Below are positions 54,757 to 63,957 of a DNA stretch of 64,000 nt, piece by piece. The stretch's first letter is position 1; each line of letters begins with the position of its first letter. A program made the translations under genes and the position numbers. Under the pieces are notes generated by a model that was not told the DNA's origin, searched no databases, and saw only the letters and a list, made by a program, of their open reading frames with translations. The stretch comes from Ruegeria sp. ANG-S4 (GTDB taxonomy: Bacteria; Pseudomonadota; Alphaproteobacteria; Rhodobacterales; Rhodobacteraceae), in contig NZ_JWLK01000002.1 in assembly GCF_000814005.1 (NCBI RefSeq), forward strand, positions 1-64,000, read 5' to 3'.

Positions 54757-55503
54757 CTAGCGGCGAGGGTCAGGCAGAACCAGTCGGGTCAGGACAGCTC
54801 CGCCATTCACCGAAAACCCGATATCGAAGCAATGACCCTTGCTTAGCTCAGGTGTCAGGGACTTTGTCAGGCCCAGTTTCAGCGTCGTATCACTCGGGGC
54901 GGACTTCAGTTCCGCGTAGTCAAAGCCAAAGAAACGCCCAACGGCAGGAAACAGCGCCTTAAACAGTGTTTCTTTGGCGGAGAACACAAGCGTGGCCAGT
55001 GTTTCCTGAGGCATTACGCTTTGCTGTCGGATCAGATCTGCCTCGTCAGACGAGAGTGCGACGTGGAAAATCGAGTCCAATGCCGGGCCACCCGCAACGT
55101 TTTCGATGTCGAGACCAATCAAAAGCTCGATGCGATCCGAAAGGCATACCACGCAGCGCCCTTTTGAGTGCGTGATCGAGCCTACAATTCCTTTGGGCCA
55201 GACAGGTTCGCGGTTCGGACCAATCGACACAGGTTCGGGCACCTTGCCAAGCACGGTCAATGCGGCTTGTGCCAGACTTCTGCCGGCCAGAAACTCAGCG
55301 CGTCTTTTTACGACTGCCTTAGCCAATCGTTCCGGTTGGTGAACACCCAGCACGGAAAACAGGTCTTCATGGAAGCGCCCTGTTTCATATCTGCCAATCA
55401 AGGAAACCACAGAAGCGTCGCTCGTCTCCAGGATTTGCAGTTGGTGCAGAAACTCATTTGAGCGTGTCTGGCAAGTGCGGAGTATCTGTTCAACAGGCAG
55501 CAT
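54757..55503 (-). CDS. 4'-phosphopantetheinyl transferase (EntD/Sfp type)
   Basis: 248 residues. The three PPTase motifs are visible: GSITHSKGRCVV near residue 110, the Mg-binding IGLDIENV near 130, and FSAKETLFKALFP near 175. It moves the phosphopantetheine arm of CoA to a carrier protein. EntD-like enzymes usually serve siderophore, peptide or polyketide assembly, but no NRPS, PKS or acyl-carrier gene is in the window. It stands alone between the RES toxin gene (convergent) and the dimethylglycine-dehydrogenase-like gene. Confidence 0.9.
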   Translation of the reverse strand: MLPVEQILRTCQTRSNEFLHQLQILETSDASVVSLIGRYETGRFHEDLFSVLGVHQPERLAKAVVKRRAEFLAGRSLAQAALTVLGKVPEPVSIGPNREPVWPKGIVGSITHSKGRCVVCLSDRIELLIGLDIENVAGGPALDSIFHVALSSDEADLIRQQSVMPQETLATLVFSAKETLFKALFPAVGRFFGFDYAELKSAPSDTTLKLGLTKSLTPELSKGHCFDIGFSVNGGAVLTRLVLPDPRR

Positions 55504-55677
55504 GGTCTTGAGGGCATCTCTCGTCCGGCGCGCGCCGTCAATGCCGTTTCTTGTGCGATCGGATAATTTTTGACCCTTTCAACTAGGATCCGGCCGTTTG
55601 AACCTTGGTCGAAACGTATGGACGGAACAAATCAAAAGTGCAGGAACTGCTTTGGTGCATTCCGCCTTTAAGTCCGA

Positions 55678-58113
55678 CTAGCTGCGCATCAGGCTGTGCT
55701 CGGGGTCATAGGGCGACGGCGCAATGACTTCGGCATCGATTAAATCGCCATACATGTCCACGTGCATCTTGCTTCCAACCGTTGCCGAGTTCGGATCGAC
55801 AAATGCGTAGGCGAGGTTCATCCCGACCCTGTGGCCCCAGTCCCCCGATGTCACGGTTCCGATCACCTTGTCACCTTGCATCAACGACGCACCGCCATGG
55901 GCGGGCGCATGCGAAGCGTCGATCTTCAACGACACCAGTTGTCGTCGCTTACCCTCGGCTTGACGCTTCAGCAGCGCTTCTTTTCCGACAAAGTCGTCTT
56001 TGTCCGTTTTGGCGAAGCGGTCCAGACCGGTTTCATAAGGGTCGAATTCCGTCAGAATGTCGGCTTTCCAATGAAGGAAGCCTTTCTCTAGGCGCATCGA
56101 TTCAACGGCGCGAGCTCCGAACAGCTTTAGGCCGTATGCGTCACCCGCATTCCGAAGGGCGAGATAGGCGGCATAAAGCGAAGCGTTGGGCACGTGGATT
56201 TCGTAGGCCAGCTCGCCAGAGAAACTGACGCCCATGACCGTCGCCGGTGCGAACCCGATGAAACACTCGCGGACCGACAACCAAGGGAAGGCCTCATTTG
56301 ACCAATCGCCGCGCGCGCAGGCCGACAGAACATCTCTCGACTTCGGACCTGCCAGAACCAAAATCGTCTGGTCATTGGTGAGAGAGCGTATCTGAACGTC
56401 TTCGCTGGCAAGGATATGTTGCGTCAGCCAATCCATGTCGTGAAACTCGCTGGCTGCGGCCGACCCATACCAAACCCGTTCGGGGCCGCGGTCCGATGCG
56501 GGCAGGTTGGCCACCGTCGCCTCGCACTTGACCATGCCGTGATGGTTCAGCAAATACCCCAGTCCGACCCGTCCTTCGCGCTTTGTGACGGTTCCACAGA
56601 ACATCCGGTCAAGGAAACTGTGACGGTCCGAGCCGGTGACTTCAAACCGATTGAACCCGTTGACTTCGCACAGGCCCACATTCTGCTGAACATTCCTGAC
56701 GTCAGCCGAGATGATGTCGAACGCCTCGTCAAAATTGAAGCTGAGCGATGGATGGAAGTCGGGCGAAGGCTTTATGTAGTCCATCCTCTCCCACCCGTTG
56801 ACGACGGTGAATTCCGCGCCTTCCGCCGCGAGAACCGGGGTAAGCGGTGTGGTTTTGGCCGGGCGCCCGGCGGGGCGGTGTTCGTGTGGGAAATGGAACC
56901 GGAACTCATTCTGATAGTCCTCGATCGCTTTGAGCGAGGTCAGTTCGACATTTGTGTGCCCGGTAAAACGGCGCGGGTCCAGACACCAGGTATCATAGCA
57001 CGCTTCGCCATGAACGATTTGTTGCGCCAGAAGCCAGCCGTGGCCTCCGCCTTCGCCAAGTCCGGCCCTGAGGCCGATGATACAGAACGCATTGCGTTTG
57101 CCCGGAATCGGACCAACCAATGGCGCGCCATCTATCGTGTATGTAATCGGGCCGTTCACGATCGACCGGATGCCGGTTTCTTCCAGCGCGGGCATGCGTT
57201 CAAAGGCACCTGCCAGCACGTCCATGACCCGGTCCAGATCGTCCGGGCACAGCGCATTGACAAAGTTTGGGTCAATGCCGTCCATGCCCCATGTCTTGCA
57301 ATCCTGTTCGTAGAACCCAACCAGCAACCCGCCTTTTTCCTGGCGACTGTAGTAATCGCTGATCGGGCACCGCAGCAGCGGCATTCTGTGCCCGGCCTCG
57401 GCAATACCCGGGATGTCCTCGGTCAGAAAGTACTGGTGTTCCATCGAGGCGACGGGATGGTGCACACCCATCATCGCGCCCACTTCGTTGACGCGATATC
57501 CGCAAGCATTCACGACTATATCGCAATCGATATCTCCCTGTTCGGTGTGAACCGTCCAGGTGTCATCCGTGTGTTGGGTCAGTGCCGTGACCGGAGTATT
57601 GCGATAGACTTCGGCCCCGGCTTTGCGGGCGTGATAGGCCAAGGCCTGACAAAGCTGGGCCGGGTCGATGTCGCCGTCCAACGGATCCCACAATCCACCA
57701 AGCAAATTGGTCGTTGAAATCAATGGGTGTCGCCGGGCGCATTCTTCGGCGTCGATGACTTCGAAATCCACACCCATTCCACGCGCCATCGAAGCAAAAT
57801 GTCGATAACCCTGCATCTGCTCTTCCGTGTTGGCCAGACGAATACCGCCGTCGGCATGGTGGTAGTTGATCGGATATTCCGGGTTTTCAGAGAGCGCTTT
57901 GTAAAGATTGATCGAATGGGTTTTCAGCCCCACCATCGTCTGGTTCATTCCGAAATTCGTCACCTGCGCGGCCGAGTGCCACGTCGTTCCGCTGGTCAAC
58001 TCGTTGCGCTCGACCAAGACCACGTCGCTCCAGCCTTCCTGGGTCAAGTGGTATAGGGTCGAGCAACCAGCAATACCGCCGCCGATTACGACCACTTTGG
58101 TGCGGGATTTCAT
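55678..58113 (-). CDS. Dimethylglycine/sarcosine dehydrogenase-like FAD and folate protein
   Basis: 811 residues in the two-part layout of dimethylglycine dehydrogenases. Residues 1 to about 390 are a DAO-type FAD domain (VVVIGGGIAGCSTLYHLT; LTSGTTWHSAAQVTNFG with the His that carries covalent FAD in DMGDH). Residues from about 420 are a GcvT-like folate domain (EVTGSDRHSFLDRMFCGTV; GVSFSGELAYEIHVPN; VESMRLEKGFLHWKADI). It would oxidatively demethylate an N-methyl glycine and deliver the C1 unit to tetrahydrofolate. Divergent from the second MttB gene, so the two may act in series on a betaine. Sarcosine dehydrogenase is the alternative. Confidence 0.9.
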   Translation of the reverse strand: MKSRTKVVVIGGGIAGCSTLYHLTQEGWSDVVLVERNELTSGTTWHSAAQVTNFGMNQTMVGLKTHSINLYKALSENPEYPINYHHADGGIRLANTEEQMQGYRHFASMARGMGVDFEVIDAEECARRHPLISTTNLLGGLWDPLDGDIDPAQLCQALAYHARKAGAEVYRNTPVTALTQHTDDTWTVHTEQGDIDCDIVVNACGYRVNEVGAMMGVHHPVASMEHQYFLTEDIPGIAEAGHRMPLLRCPISDYYSRQEKGGLLVGFYEQDCKTWGMDGIDPNFVNALCPDDLDRVMDVLAGAFERMPALEETGIRSIVNGPITYTIDGAPLVGPIPGKRNAFCIIGLRAGLGEGGGHGWLLAQQIVHGEACYDTWCLDPRRFTGHTNVELTSLKAIEDYQNEFRFHFPHEHRPAGRPAKTTPLTPVLAAEGAEFTVVNGWERMDYIKPSPDFHPSLSFNFDEAFDIISADVRNVQQNVGLCEVNGFNRFEVTGSDRHSFLDRMFCGTVTKREGRVGLGYLLNHHGMVKCEATVANLPASDRGPERVWYGSAAASEFHDMDWLTQHILASEDVQIRSLTNDQTILVLAGPKSRDVLSACARGDWSNEAFPWLSVRECFIGFAPATVMGVSFSGELAYEIHVPNASLYAAYLALRNAGDAYGLKLFGARAVESMRLEKGFLHWKADILTEFDPYETGLDRFAKTDKDDFVGKEALLKRQAEGKRRQLVSLKIDASHAPAHGGASLMQGDKVIGTVTSGDWGHRVGMNLAYAFVDPNSATVGSKMHVDMYGDLIDAEVIAPSPYDPEHSLMRS

Positions 58114-58301
58114 GATAGCGCCCTTCCGAGATTTTTCCGGGGGATAGGCCCGCAGAATGCTTGGTTTCGCAAGTGGGAGTCATTCTTTCAGAGAAAATCG
58201 AAGTAAAAATTCGAAAATCTTTGTTCAACCGGCAGAGTGATTGCGCGACTCGAAGCAAGGCACTTGATTTACGGCCACACCGAAACCCCCATTAGGCAGA
58301 C

Positions 58302-59825
58302 ATGGCAGGACAGAGAACGAAGAGAGGCGGTCGCAAGGGACGATTGGCGCAGCGGGCCGCAAAACCCGCCTTGGACCCGTGCCCACCGGGACAGATTGGC
58401 GGCACGTACCGACCGCTGAGCCAATCCGATCTACGACGCATCTATGATACTGCGTTGGACCTGCTTGAAAAACTGGGGATCGGAGACGTCCCCGACAGGC
58501 TGCGCGCCGATCTTCTGGCAATCGGAGCGACAGACAATGGCAAAGGCCGCGTTCTGTTCCCGCCCGCGCTGGTGGAAGAGGCCATTGACCAAGCCGCCAA
58601 GACCTTTGTTCTGCATGGCCGAGACGATGAACGCTCGATCGAGGTTGGAGGGAACAAAGTCTATTTTGGTACCGGGGGGGCGGCGGTTCAGACGCTTGAT
58701 CTGGAAACCGGACTATACCGCCCGTCAACCTTGCAGGATTTGCACGACTTCACCCGGCTTCAGGACACATTAGCCAATGTCAGTTGGTTCACGCGCTGTT
58801 GCGTCGCGACAGATGTGGTGGATACCTGTGACTTGGACGTCAACACCGCTTTCGCGCTGCTAAAGAACACGACCAAGCCAACGGCCACGTCGTTCACGCT
58901 CGCCAAGCATGTGGCACCGATTGTCGAGATGTTGGACATTGCGGCTGGCGGCACTGGCGCGTTTGCGAAGCGCCCCTTTCTGAAGGCCCATATCAGCCCG
59001 ATGATTTCGCCCATGCGTTACGGCGAGGATGCTGTAGACGTTGTGTACGAGTGTATCAGGCACAATATCCCGATTTCCTGCATAACCGCGGCGCAGGCGG
59101 GGGCAACAGCACCCGCGACACTGGCCGGTTTTCTGGCTCAGTCACTGGCCGAAACGCTTGCAAGCCTTTTGATGGTGCACGCCATTCAGCCGGGCTTTCC
59201 GATGGTGTTTTCCAATTGGCCGCTGGTGATTGATTTGCGCACTGGCGCGTTTTCCGGCGGAAGCGGCGAAACGGTCGTTTTGAACGCGGCTTCGGCGCAA
59301 ATGTCCAACTGGCTTGGTCTGCCTTCGGGCGTGGCCAGTTCCATGACAGATGCCAAGGCGATTGACGCGCAATATGGAATGGAAAAAGGCATCACCTCGC
59401 TGGCTGCGGCACTGGCGGGCGGCAACCTGATCTATGAAAGCTCGGGCATGACCGCGTCGTTGCTTGGCGCCAGTTTCGAGGCTTTTGTTCTGGATGACGA
59501 AATGCACTCCAACACCTATCGTACATTGCGCGGCATAGAGGTGACGGACGAAAACCTCGGGTTTCAGGCGATTTGTGACGCCGTGCTGGGCGAGGGGCAT
59601 TTTCTGGGCGGACAGCACACGTATTCGGCGATGGAGCGGGACTATTTCTATCCGACTCTTGCAGACCGGGACGAGCCGCGCACATGGGCCGAGAATGGTG
59701 CGCAGGACGCCTGGTCGCGAGCGCGGGACCGTGTTCGCGAGGTCTTGCGCGATCACAACCCGGTTTACCTGACACCTGAACAGGAAACCCAGATACGATC
59801 CCGTTTCAATATCCTTTGCCCTTAA
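58302..59825 (+). CDS. MttB-family methyltransferase (second copy, divergent), pyrrolysine-free
   Basis: 507 residues, full-length MttB superfamily member without in-frame TAG. Recognisable runs: YRPLSQSDLRRIYDTALDLL, VYFGTGGAAVQTLDLETG, KAHISPMISPMRYGEDAVDV, CITAAQAGATAPATLAGFLA, and AMERDYFYPTLADRDEPRTW. The basic N-terminus (about 30 residues) is typical of the Rhodobacterales forms. It is not a recent duplicate of the copy at 7212. AGG lies 5 bases before the ATG. Divergent from the DMGDH-like gene and convergent with a LysR gene, which suggests a betaine-to-dimethylglycine step and a specific regulator (inference). Confidence 0.88.
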   Translation: MAGQRTKRGGRKGRLAQRAAKPALDPCPPGQIGGTYRPLSQSDLRRIYDTALDLLEKLGIGDVPDRLRADLLAIGATDNGKGRVLFPPALVEEAIDQAAKTFVLHGRDDERSIEVGGNKVYFGTGGAAVQTLDLETGLYRPSTLQDLHDFTRLQDTLANVSWFTRCCVATDVVDTCDLDVNTAFALLKNTTKPTATSFTLAKHVAPIVEMLDIAAGGTGAFAKRPFLKAHISPMISPMRYGEDAVDVVYECIRHNIPISCITAAQAGATAPATLAGFLAQSLAETLASLLMVHAIQPGFPMVFSNWPLVIDLRTGAFSGGSGETVVLNAASAQMSNWLGLPSGVASSMTDAKAIDAQYGMEKGITSLAAALAGGNLIYESSGMTASLLGASFEAFVLDDEMHSNTYRTLRGIEVTDENLGFQAICDAVLGEGHFLGGQHTYSAMERDYFYPTLADRDEPRTWAENGAQDAWSRARDRVREVLRDHNPVYLTPEQETQIRSRFNILCP

Positions 59826-59844
59826 ACAACAACCGCCGTCAGTT

Positions 59845-60819
59845 TCAGTTCACAAGCCGAAAACTCTCGGACAGCCATGGATAAGATTGATGCTGCGTGG
59901 CGAAGGCGTGATCTTTGATCAGGGTGCGCATTTTGCTGTCAACCAAATCCAGCAGTGATCTGGAACAGTCAGGCGTCGCAACGATGGCCAGAGTGCGCGC
60001 AAAACTCTTGCCGGGAAAGCGATGCATGCGCAGCTTTGACTGAAACCGTTTGGCCCGTGCAAACAAAAGCGGGGTTGTAATGGTCCACCCGGCACCTGCG
60101 GCGACCATTGCCATCAGAGTCTGGTTGTTGCTGCATTCGAAATTGGACGGCGACGTCAGGCCCAATCGCCGCATCTGCGACTCGATCTGCCGCGCGATAA
60201 TCAGCGAACTGGAGAAGCGGAGGAACGGTAATTTGCTGCGCCCCTCTACGACATCCGAAAGGGATTGTTCGTTCATGTCAGGCAGAACGATGACGAAGGG
60301 GTCCCGAAGCAAAGGCCGGTCGACAAGGTCACGCGTCGGAGATTCAGGAGTTGTCGTAATCGCAAGATCCAGATGCCGGTTGCGCAACATCTCCAAAATC
60401 GCATGGCTGGAATCCGTGTGATACATGAAATCGCAGGACGGCATATTCCTGGACAGAAAGACGGCCAGTTCTGGGATGATGTCACTGTCAAAATCCTCGA
60501 TGCTGCCCACCCTGAGATAGCTGGCATCCGCAATGGTTCCGGCGGACGCTTCGGCCTTTGCTTTTCGAATGGCGTACAACGCATCATCGATATTTCGCAA
60601 AAAGACGCGACCCTTCGGGGTCAGCACCATCGGCCTGCGGGCGTGATTGAACAATTCGACCCCAAGGTGATCTTCGAGATTTCGAAGGTGATGTGACACG
60701 GTGCTGATCGTCAGCCCGGTTTCCTCGGACGCTGCCTGAAGCGAGCCGTTGTGGGCGCAGATTTGAAACAGTTCCAGCCACTTAAGGCTGAGGTCCTTAG
60801 GGGCTGAAGCGCGCGACAT
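59845..60819 (-). CDS. LysR-family transcriptional regulator
   Basis: 324 residues. N-terminal helix-turn-helix KWLELFQICAHNGSLQAASE, then LTISTVSHHLRNLEDHLG, with the LysR wing NHARRPMVLTPKGRVFL. The effector domain starts at about 100 (YLRVGSIEDFDSDIIPELAVF). Converges on the MttB gene, 19 bases apart, and is the only regulator near the MttB/DMGDH-like pair, so it likely responds to a methylamine or betaine. Confidence 0.9.
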   Translation of the reverse strand: MSRASAPKDLSLKWLELFQICAHNGSLQAASEETGLTISTVSHHLRNLEDHLGVELFNHARRPMVLTPKGRVFLRNIDDALYAIRKAKAEASAGTIADASYLRVGSIEDFDSDIIPELAVFLSRNMPSCDFMYHTDSSHAILEMLRNRHLDLAITTTPESPTRDLVDRPLLRDPFVIVLPDMNEQSLSDVVEGRSKLPFLRFSSSLIIARQIESQMRRLGLTSPSNFECSNNQTLMAMVAAGAGWTITTPLLFARAKRFQSKLRMHRFPGKSFARTLAIVATPDCSRSLLDLVDSKMRTLIKDHAFATQHQSYPWLSESFRLVN

Positions 60820-60999
60820 CCAGCGGCTCTCCTCGTTTATTAATCCGATTTTCTAGGAAGAAGAATTGCAATATCTCTGAAATGATCGCAACCAATTCCG
60901 CTTGACCAGGTGCCACTGTGCGGCGGCAAGCATATTGGCTGGTCACCATTTGTATGGTTTTATTCTCTCTATTGATCAAATGAGTTTCAGGAGTGTTTC

Positions 61000-63534
61000 A
61001 TGCGCCGCAAGTATTTTTGCAGCTTCGCGCTGACCACCGCAATTCTGGCTGCCTCAGAGAGTGCAGCAGATGAAAACGTGATGGTCGTGTTTGACGGGTC
61101 AAACTCGATGTGGGGTCAGATTGATGGCACCGCCAAGGTCGAGATTGCACGCGGTGTCATGGAAAACCTGCTGGGCGACTGGGCTGAAACGCGCAATGTC
61201 GGGCTTATGGCCTATGGCCATCGCAGGCGCGGGGATTGCGGCGACATCGAACTTTTGGTGCCACCGGGCCAAGGGTCGCGGCAAGCGATTCTGGACCAGA
61301 TAAACGGGATCACGCCGACGGGGAAAACACCATTGACGGACGCAGTTGAGGCCGCTGCCGAGGCGTTGTCCTACGTGGATCAACCCGCGACCGTCGTTCT
61401 GATTTCGGATGGGTTGGAAAGTTGCGAGCGCGATCCGTGTGCTCTGGCGCAAGCATTGGAAAAAGGGGGCGTCGGATTTACCGCGCATGTGGTTGGCTTT
61501 GGGCTGGGCGCGGATGAAGACGCGAGCTCTCTGGCATGTATCGCCGAGAACACCGGTGGAGAGTACATAACCGCCAGCAGCGCGGAAGAACTGGGCGCCG
61601 CGTTCAGTACCGTTGCTTCGGCGGTGGCACAGCCTGAACCCGTAGAGCCACCCCAACCTATCCCGCAACAAGTGACTGTCGAGGGTCCGGATACCGCTGT
61701 CGGGGGCTCGAATATTCAGGTTACCTGGACCCCAACGATCGCAGAAGCCGACTATATCAATGTTGTCCCAGTCGGTACCGACCCCGGTACGTTTGGGACC
61801 TATGTACGCATCGGTGACGCGACCGAGATCAAAATACCTGTTCCCGGCGGCGAAGGGCTGTATGAAATCCAGTATCTTCACAATCAAAGCAAGGAAGTCC
61901 TGGGTCTGGACAACCTCGAAGTGACGAAGCCCATGGTCGAGTTGACGACCGAAGACACCGCGGCGACGGGGGCAAAATTTGCGCTTTCCTGGACGCCCAC
62001 GATCAATCAAAGGGATTATGTGGCGATCGTTCCGGCTGGGTCCGATCCGGGAACGTTTGGCAACTATCAAACGGTCGGCAACAAGAATGAGGCTATGCTT
62101 GTCGCCCCTGCCGATCCGGGATTGTACGAGGTGCGTTACATTCTGAACGTTGACAAGCGGACTGTTGCGTCCCGTCAGATTGAAGTCGGTGCTGCAAACG
62201 TCGTTTTGCAGGTCCCCCAAACGGCCTCTACCGGCGCTGCGTTTGACGTGGGGTGGTCGGCAGCCGTGAGTGAGCAGGACTATATAAACATCGTTCCTGT
62301 GGGCACTGATGAGGGGAAATTCGGCAACTACATCACCGTGCGCGACAAGACCCAAGGCACGTTGAAAGCGCCGGCGCAACCCGGAATGTACGAAGTGCGT
62401 TACGTCTTGCGTGAAGGCAACCGGACATTGGCCGCCGAAACGATCGAGGTTACGGCACCAACAGTGACTGTATCAGGGCCGGACCAGGTGATAACGGGGG
62501 CAAAATTTGATGTGTCCTGGACAGGTGGCGTGCATGTTCAGGATTATGTCGCGATCGTTCCTGCGGGATCGGAAGAAGGCGTTTACGGGAATTATGCCGT
62601 CGTGCGAGATGGCAGCTCGACCACGCTGGTCGCTCCTGCTGATCCCGGTCTTTACGAATTGCGATACATTTTGCGCGAAGGGGCAAAGACATTGGCGTCT
62701 GCACCGATAGAGGTGACGACGCCCGAAGTTACCATGACGGCACCTGACAAAGTCTTGGCAGGCAGTAAGTTTGAGGTGTCATGGACGGGCGCAGTCAGCG
62801 CTCAGGATTATGTGAACATTGTTCCTGTTGGGGCCGACGAAGGCACATTTGGCAACTATATTACCGTTCGCAACGCTGGTCAGGCCGATATTCAAGCGCC
62901 GTCTCAGCCCGGTCTTTACGAAATCCGCTATGTGCTTCGCGAGGGGTCTAGAACAATCGCATCCAATGTGGTCGAGGTAGTTGAGCCCGAAGTGACGATC
63001 CGGGCGCCGCTTGAAGTGCGCGCGGGCGACAAACTCCGCGTATCGTGGACCGGCACTGTCAGCACCAGCGACTATATCAATCTGGTTCCAATGGGAACCA
63101 AAGACGGTGAGTTCGGCTCTTACATTCAGGTCAGAAACAACAGCGAGGTCGACCTCAACGCGCCAGCCGAGACCGGCCTTTACGAGTTGCGCTATCAACT
63201 GCGCGAAGGCAACAGGGTGATGGCCAGGCAACCGGTCGAAGTGCTCGGTGCCGACGCGGCTCTGGACACAGGTGCGACGCTTGATGCGCCGGATACCGCC
63301 GCGCCGGGTGCGCGTATTTCGGTGGGTTGGAACACCGACAGCGACGGTGCCGACCAGCGCATTACGCTGGCCCGTGGCGAGCAGGCAATTTTTACCTGGA
63401 TTGCAGCGGAAAAGATCGAAGGCGACGCGCCAGTGGAACTGTCCTTGCCGGACGAACCGGGTATTTACGAAATCCGTCTGCTGGACCTTACCAACCAGAA
63501 GGTGCTTTCTCGAAAAGTCATCAAGGTTGAATAG
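61000..63534 (+). CDS. Secreted VWA-domain protein with seven Ig-like repeats
   Basis: 844 residues. Signal peptide of about 23 residues. A von Willebrand A domain follows (about 24-215) with an intact MIDAS start DGSNS at 32-36, GKTPLTDAVEAAAEAL, and LISDGLES. After a Pro/Gln-rich linker come seven repeats of about 85-90 residues (from about 225), each with a strand TGAKFDVSWTG-like start, a DYVNIVPxGxDEGxFGNYxxV core and a GLYEVRYVLREGNRTLAS-like end; the seventh is divergent. There is no transmembrane anchor or sorting signal that I can see. Function unknown; periplasmic or extracellular binding is likely. Divergent from the LysR gene. Confidence 0.9.
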   Translation: MRRKYFCSFALTTAILAASESAADENVMVVFDGSNSMWGQIDGTAKVEIARGVMENLLGDWAETRNVGLMAYGHRRRGDCGDIELLVPPGQGSRQAILDQINGITPTGKTPLTDAVEAAAEALSYVDQPATVVLISDGLESCERDPCALAQALEKGGVGFTAHVVGFGLGADEDASSLACIAENTGGEYITASSAEELGAAFSTVASAVAQPEPVEPPQPIPQQVTVEGPDTAVGGSNIQVTWTPTIAEADYINVVPVGTDPGTFGTYVRIGDATEIKIPVPGGEGLYEIQYLHNQSKEVLGLDNLEVTKPMVELTTEDTAATGAKFALSWTPTINQRDYVAIVPAGSDPGTFGNYQTVGNKNEAMLVAPADPGLYEVRYILNVDKRTVASRQIEVGAANVVLQVPQTASTGAAFDVGWSAAVSEQDYINIVPVGTDEGKFGNYITVRDKTQGTLKAPAQPGMYEVRYVLREGNRTLAAETIEVTAPTVTVSGPDQVITGAKFDVSWTGGVHVQDYVAIVPAGSEEGVYGNYAVVRDGSSTTLVAPADPGLYELRYILREGAKTLASAPIEVTTPEVTMTAPDKVLAGSKFEVSWTGAVSAQDYVNIVPVGADEGTFGNYITVRNAGQADIQAPSQPGLYEIRYVLREGSRTIASNVVEVVEPEVTIRAPLEVRAGDKLRVSWTGTVSTSDYINLVPMGTKDGEFGSYIQVRNNSEVDLNAPAETGLYELRYQLREGNRVMARQPVEVLGADAALDTGATLDAPDTAAPGARISVGWNTDSDGADQRITLARGEQAIFTWIAAEKIEGDAPVELSLPDEPGIYEIRLLDLTNQKVLSRKVIKVE

Positions 63535-63663
63535 GTTATGGGCAAATCTGTCACCATGACGACGGCGGCAGTTTTCGGCTCCATTCCTACCAATCACGCA
63601 AAAATCACGCTGGCTTGATACCCAGGTCCAAGCAGAATTTGGCTTGGACAAAGGGAGTCTGCG

Positions 63664-63948
63664 ATGGGCAGCCAAAGTTACAATGCGATCAAGGCCGCGT
63701 TGTTTGATCATCTTGAACAGGCCAGCGGAAAGAGGGTGGCCGACAATCACAAGGTGGAAACACATATCGGCAAAGACGCAGTGGATCTGGATGCCTTTCT
63801 GAGGGACGTCAACAACCTGCCGCGTTACCGGTCTGATGGTTTGTTCCTGACCTCTGCCAAAGTTCCCCCGTCGGCAAGTGTCGATCAGCTTTTGAACGCG
63901 GTGGTGCAAAACTACCGCGATCGCGGCTGGTTGGTCACGCTGCCATGA
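63664..63948 (+). CDS. Small hypothetical protein (94 aa)
   Basis: Small, charged, soluble protein with no signal peptide. AAGGGAG lies 7 bases before the ATG. Sequence landmarks are MGSQSYNAIKAALFDHLEQA and a C-terminal VVQNYRDRGWLVTLP. I do not recognise a family. It lies 129 bases after the VWA gene and may be in the same transcript. Confidence 0.65.
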   Translation: MGSQSYNAIKAALFDHLEQASGKRVADNHKVETHIGKDAVDLDAFLRDVNNLPRYRSDGLFLTSAKVPPSASVDQLLNAVVQNYRDRGWLVTLP

Positions 63949-63957
63949 GTGCAACAG

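Noticed and set aside
54233..54760. 175-residue plus-strand frame overlapping the RES toxin
   Set aside because: Almost entirely inside the well-supported toxin gene in another frame; no ribosome site.
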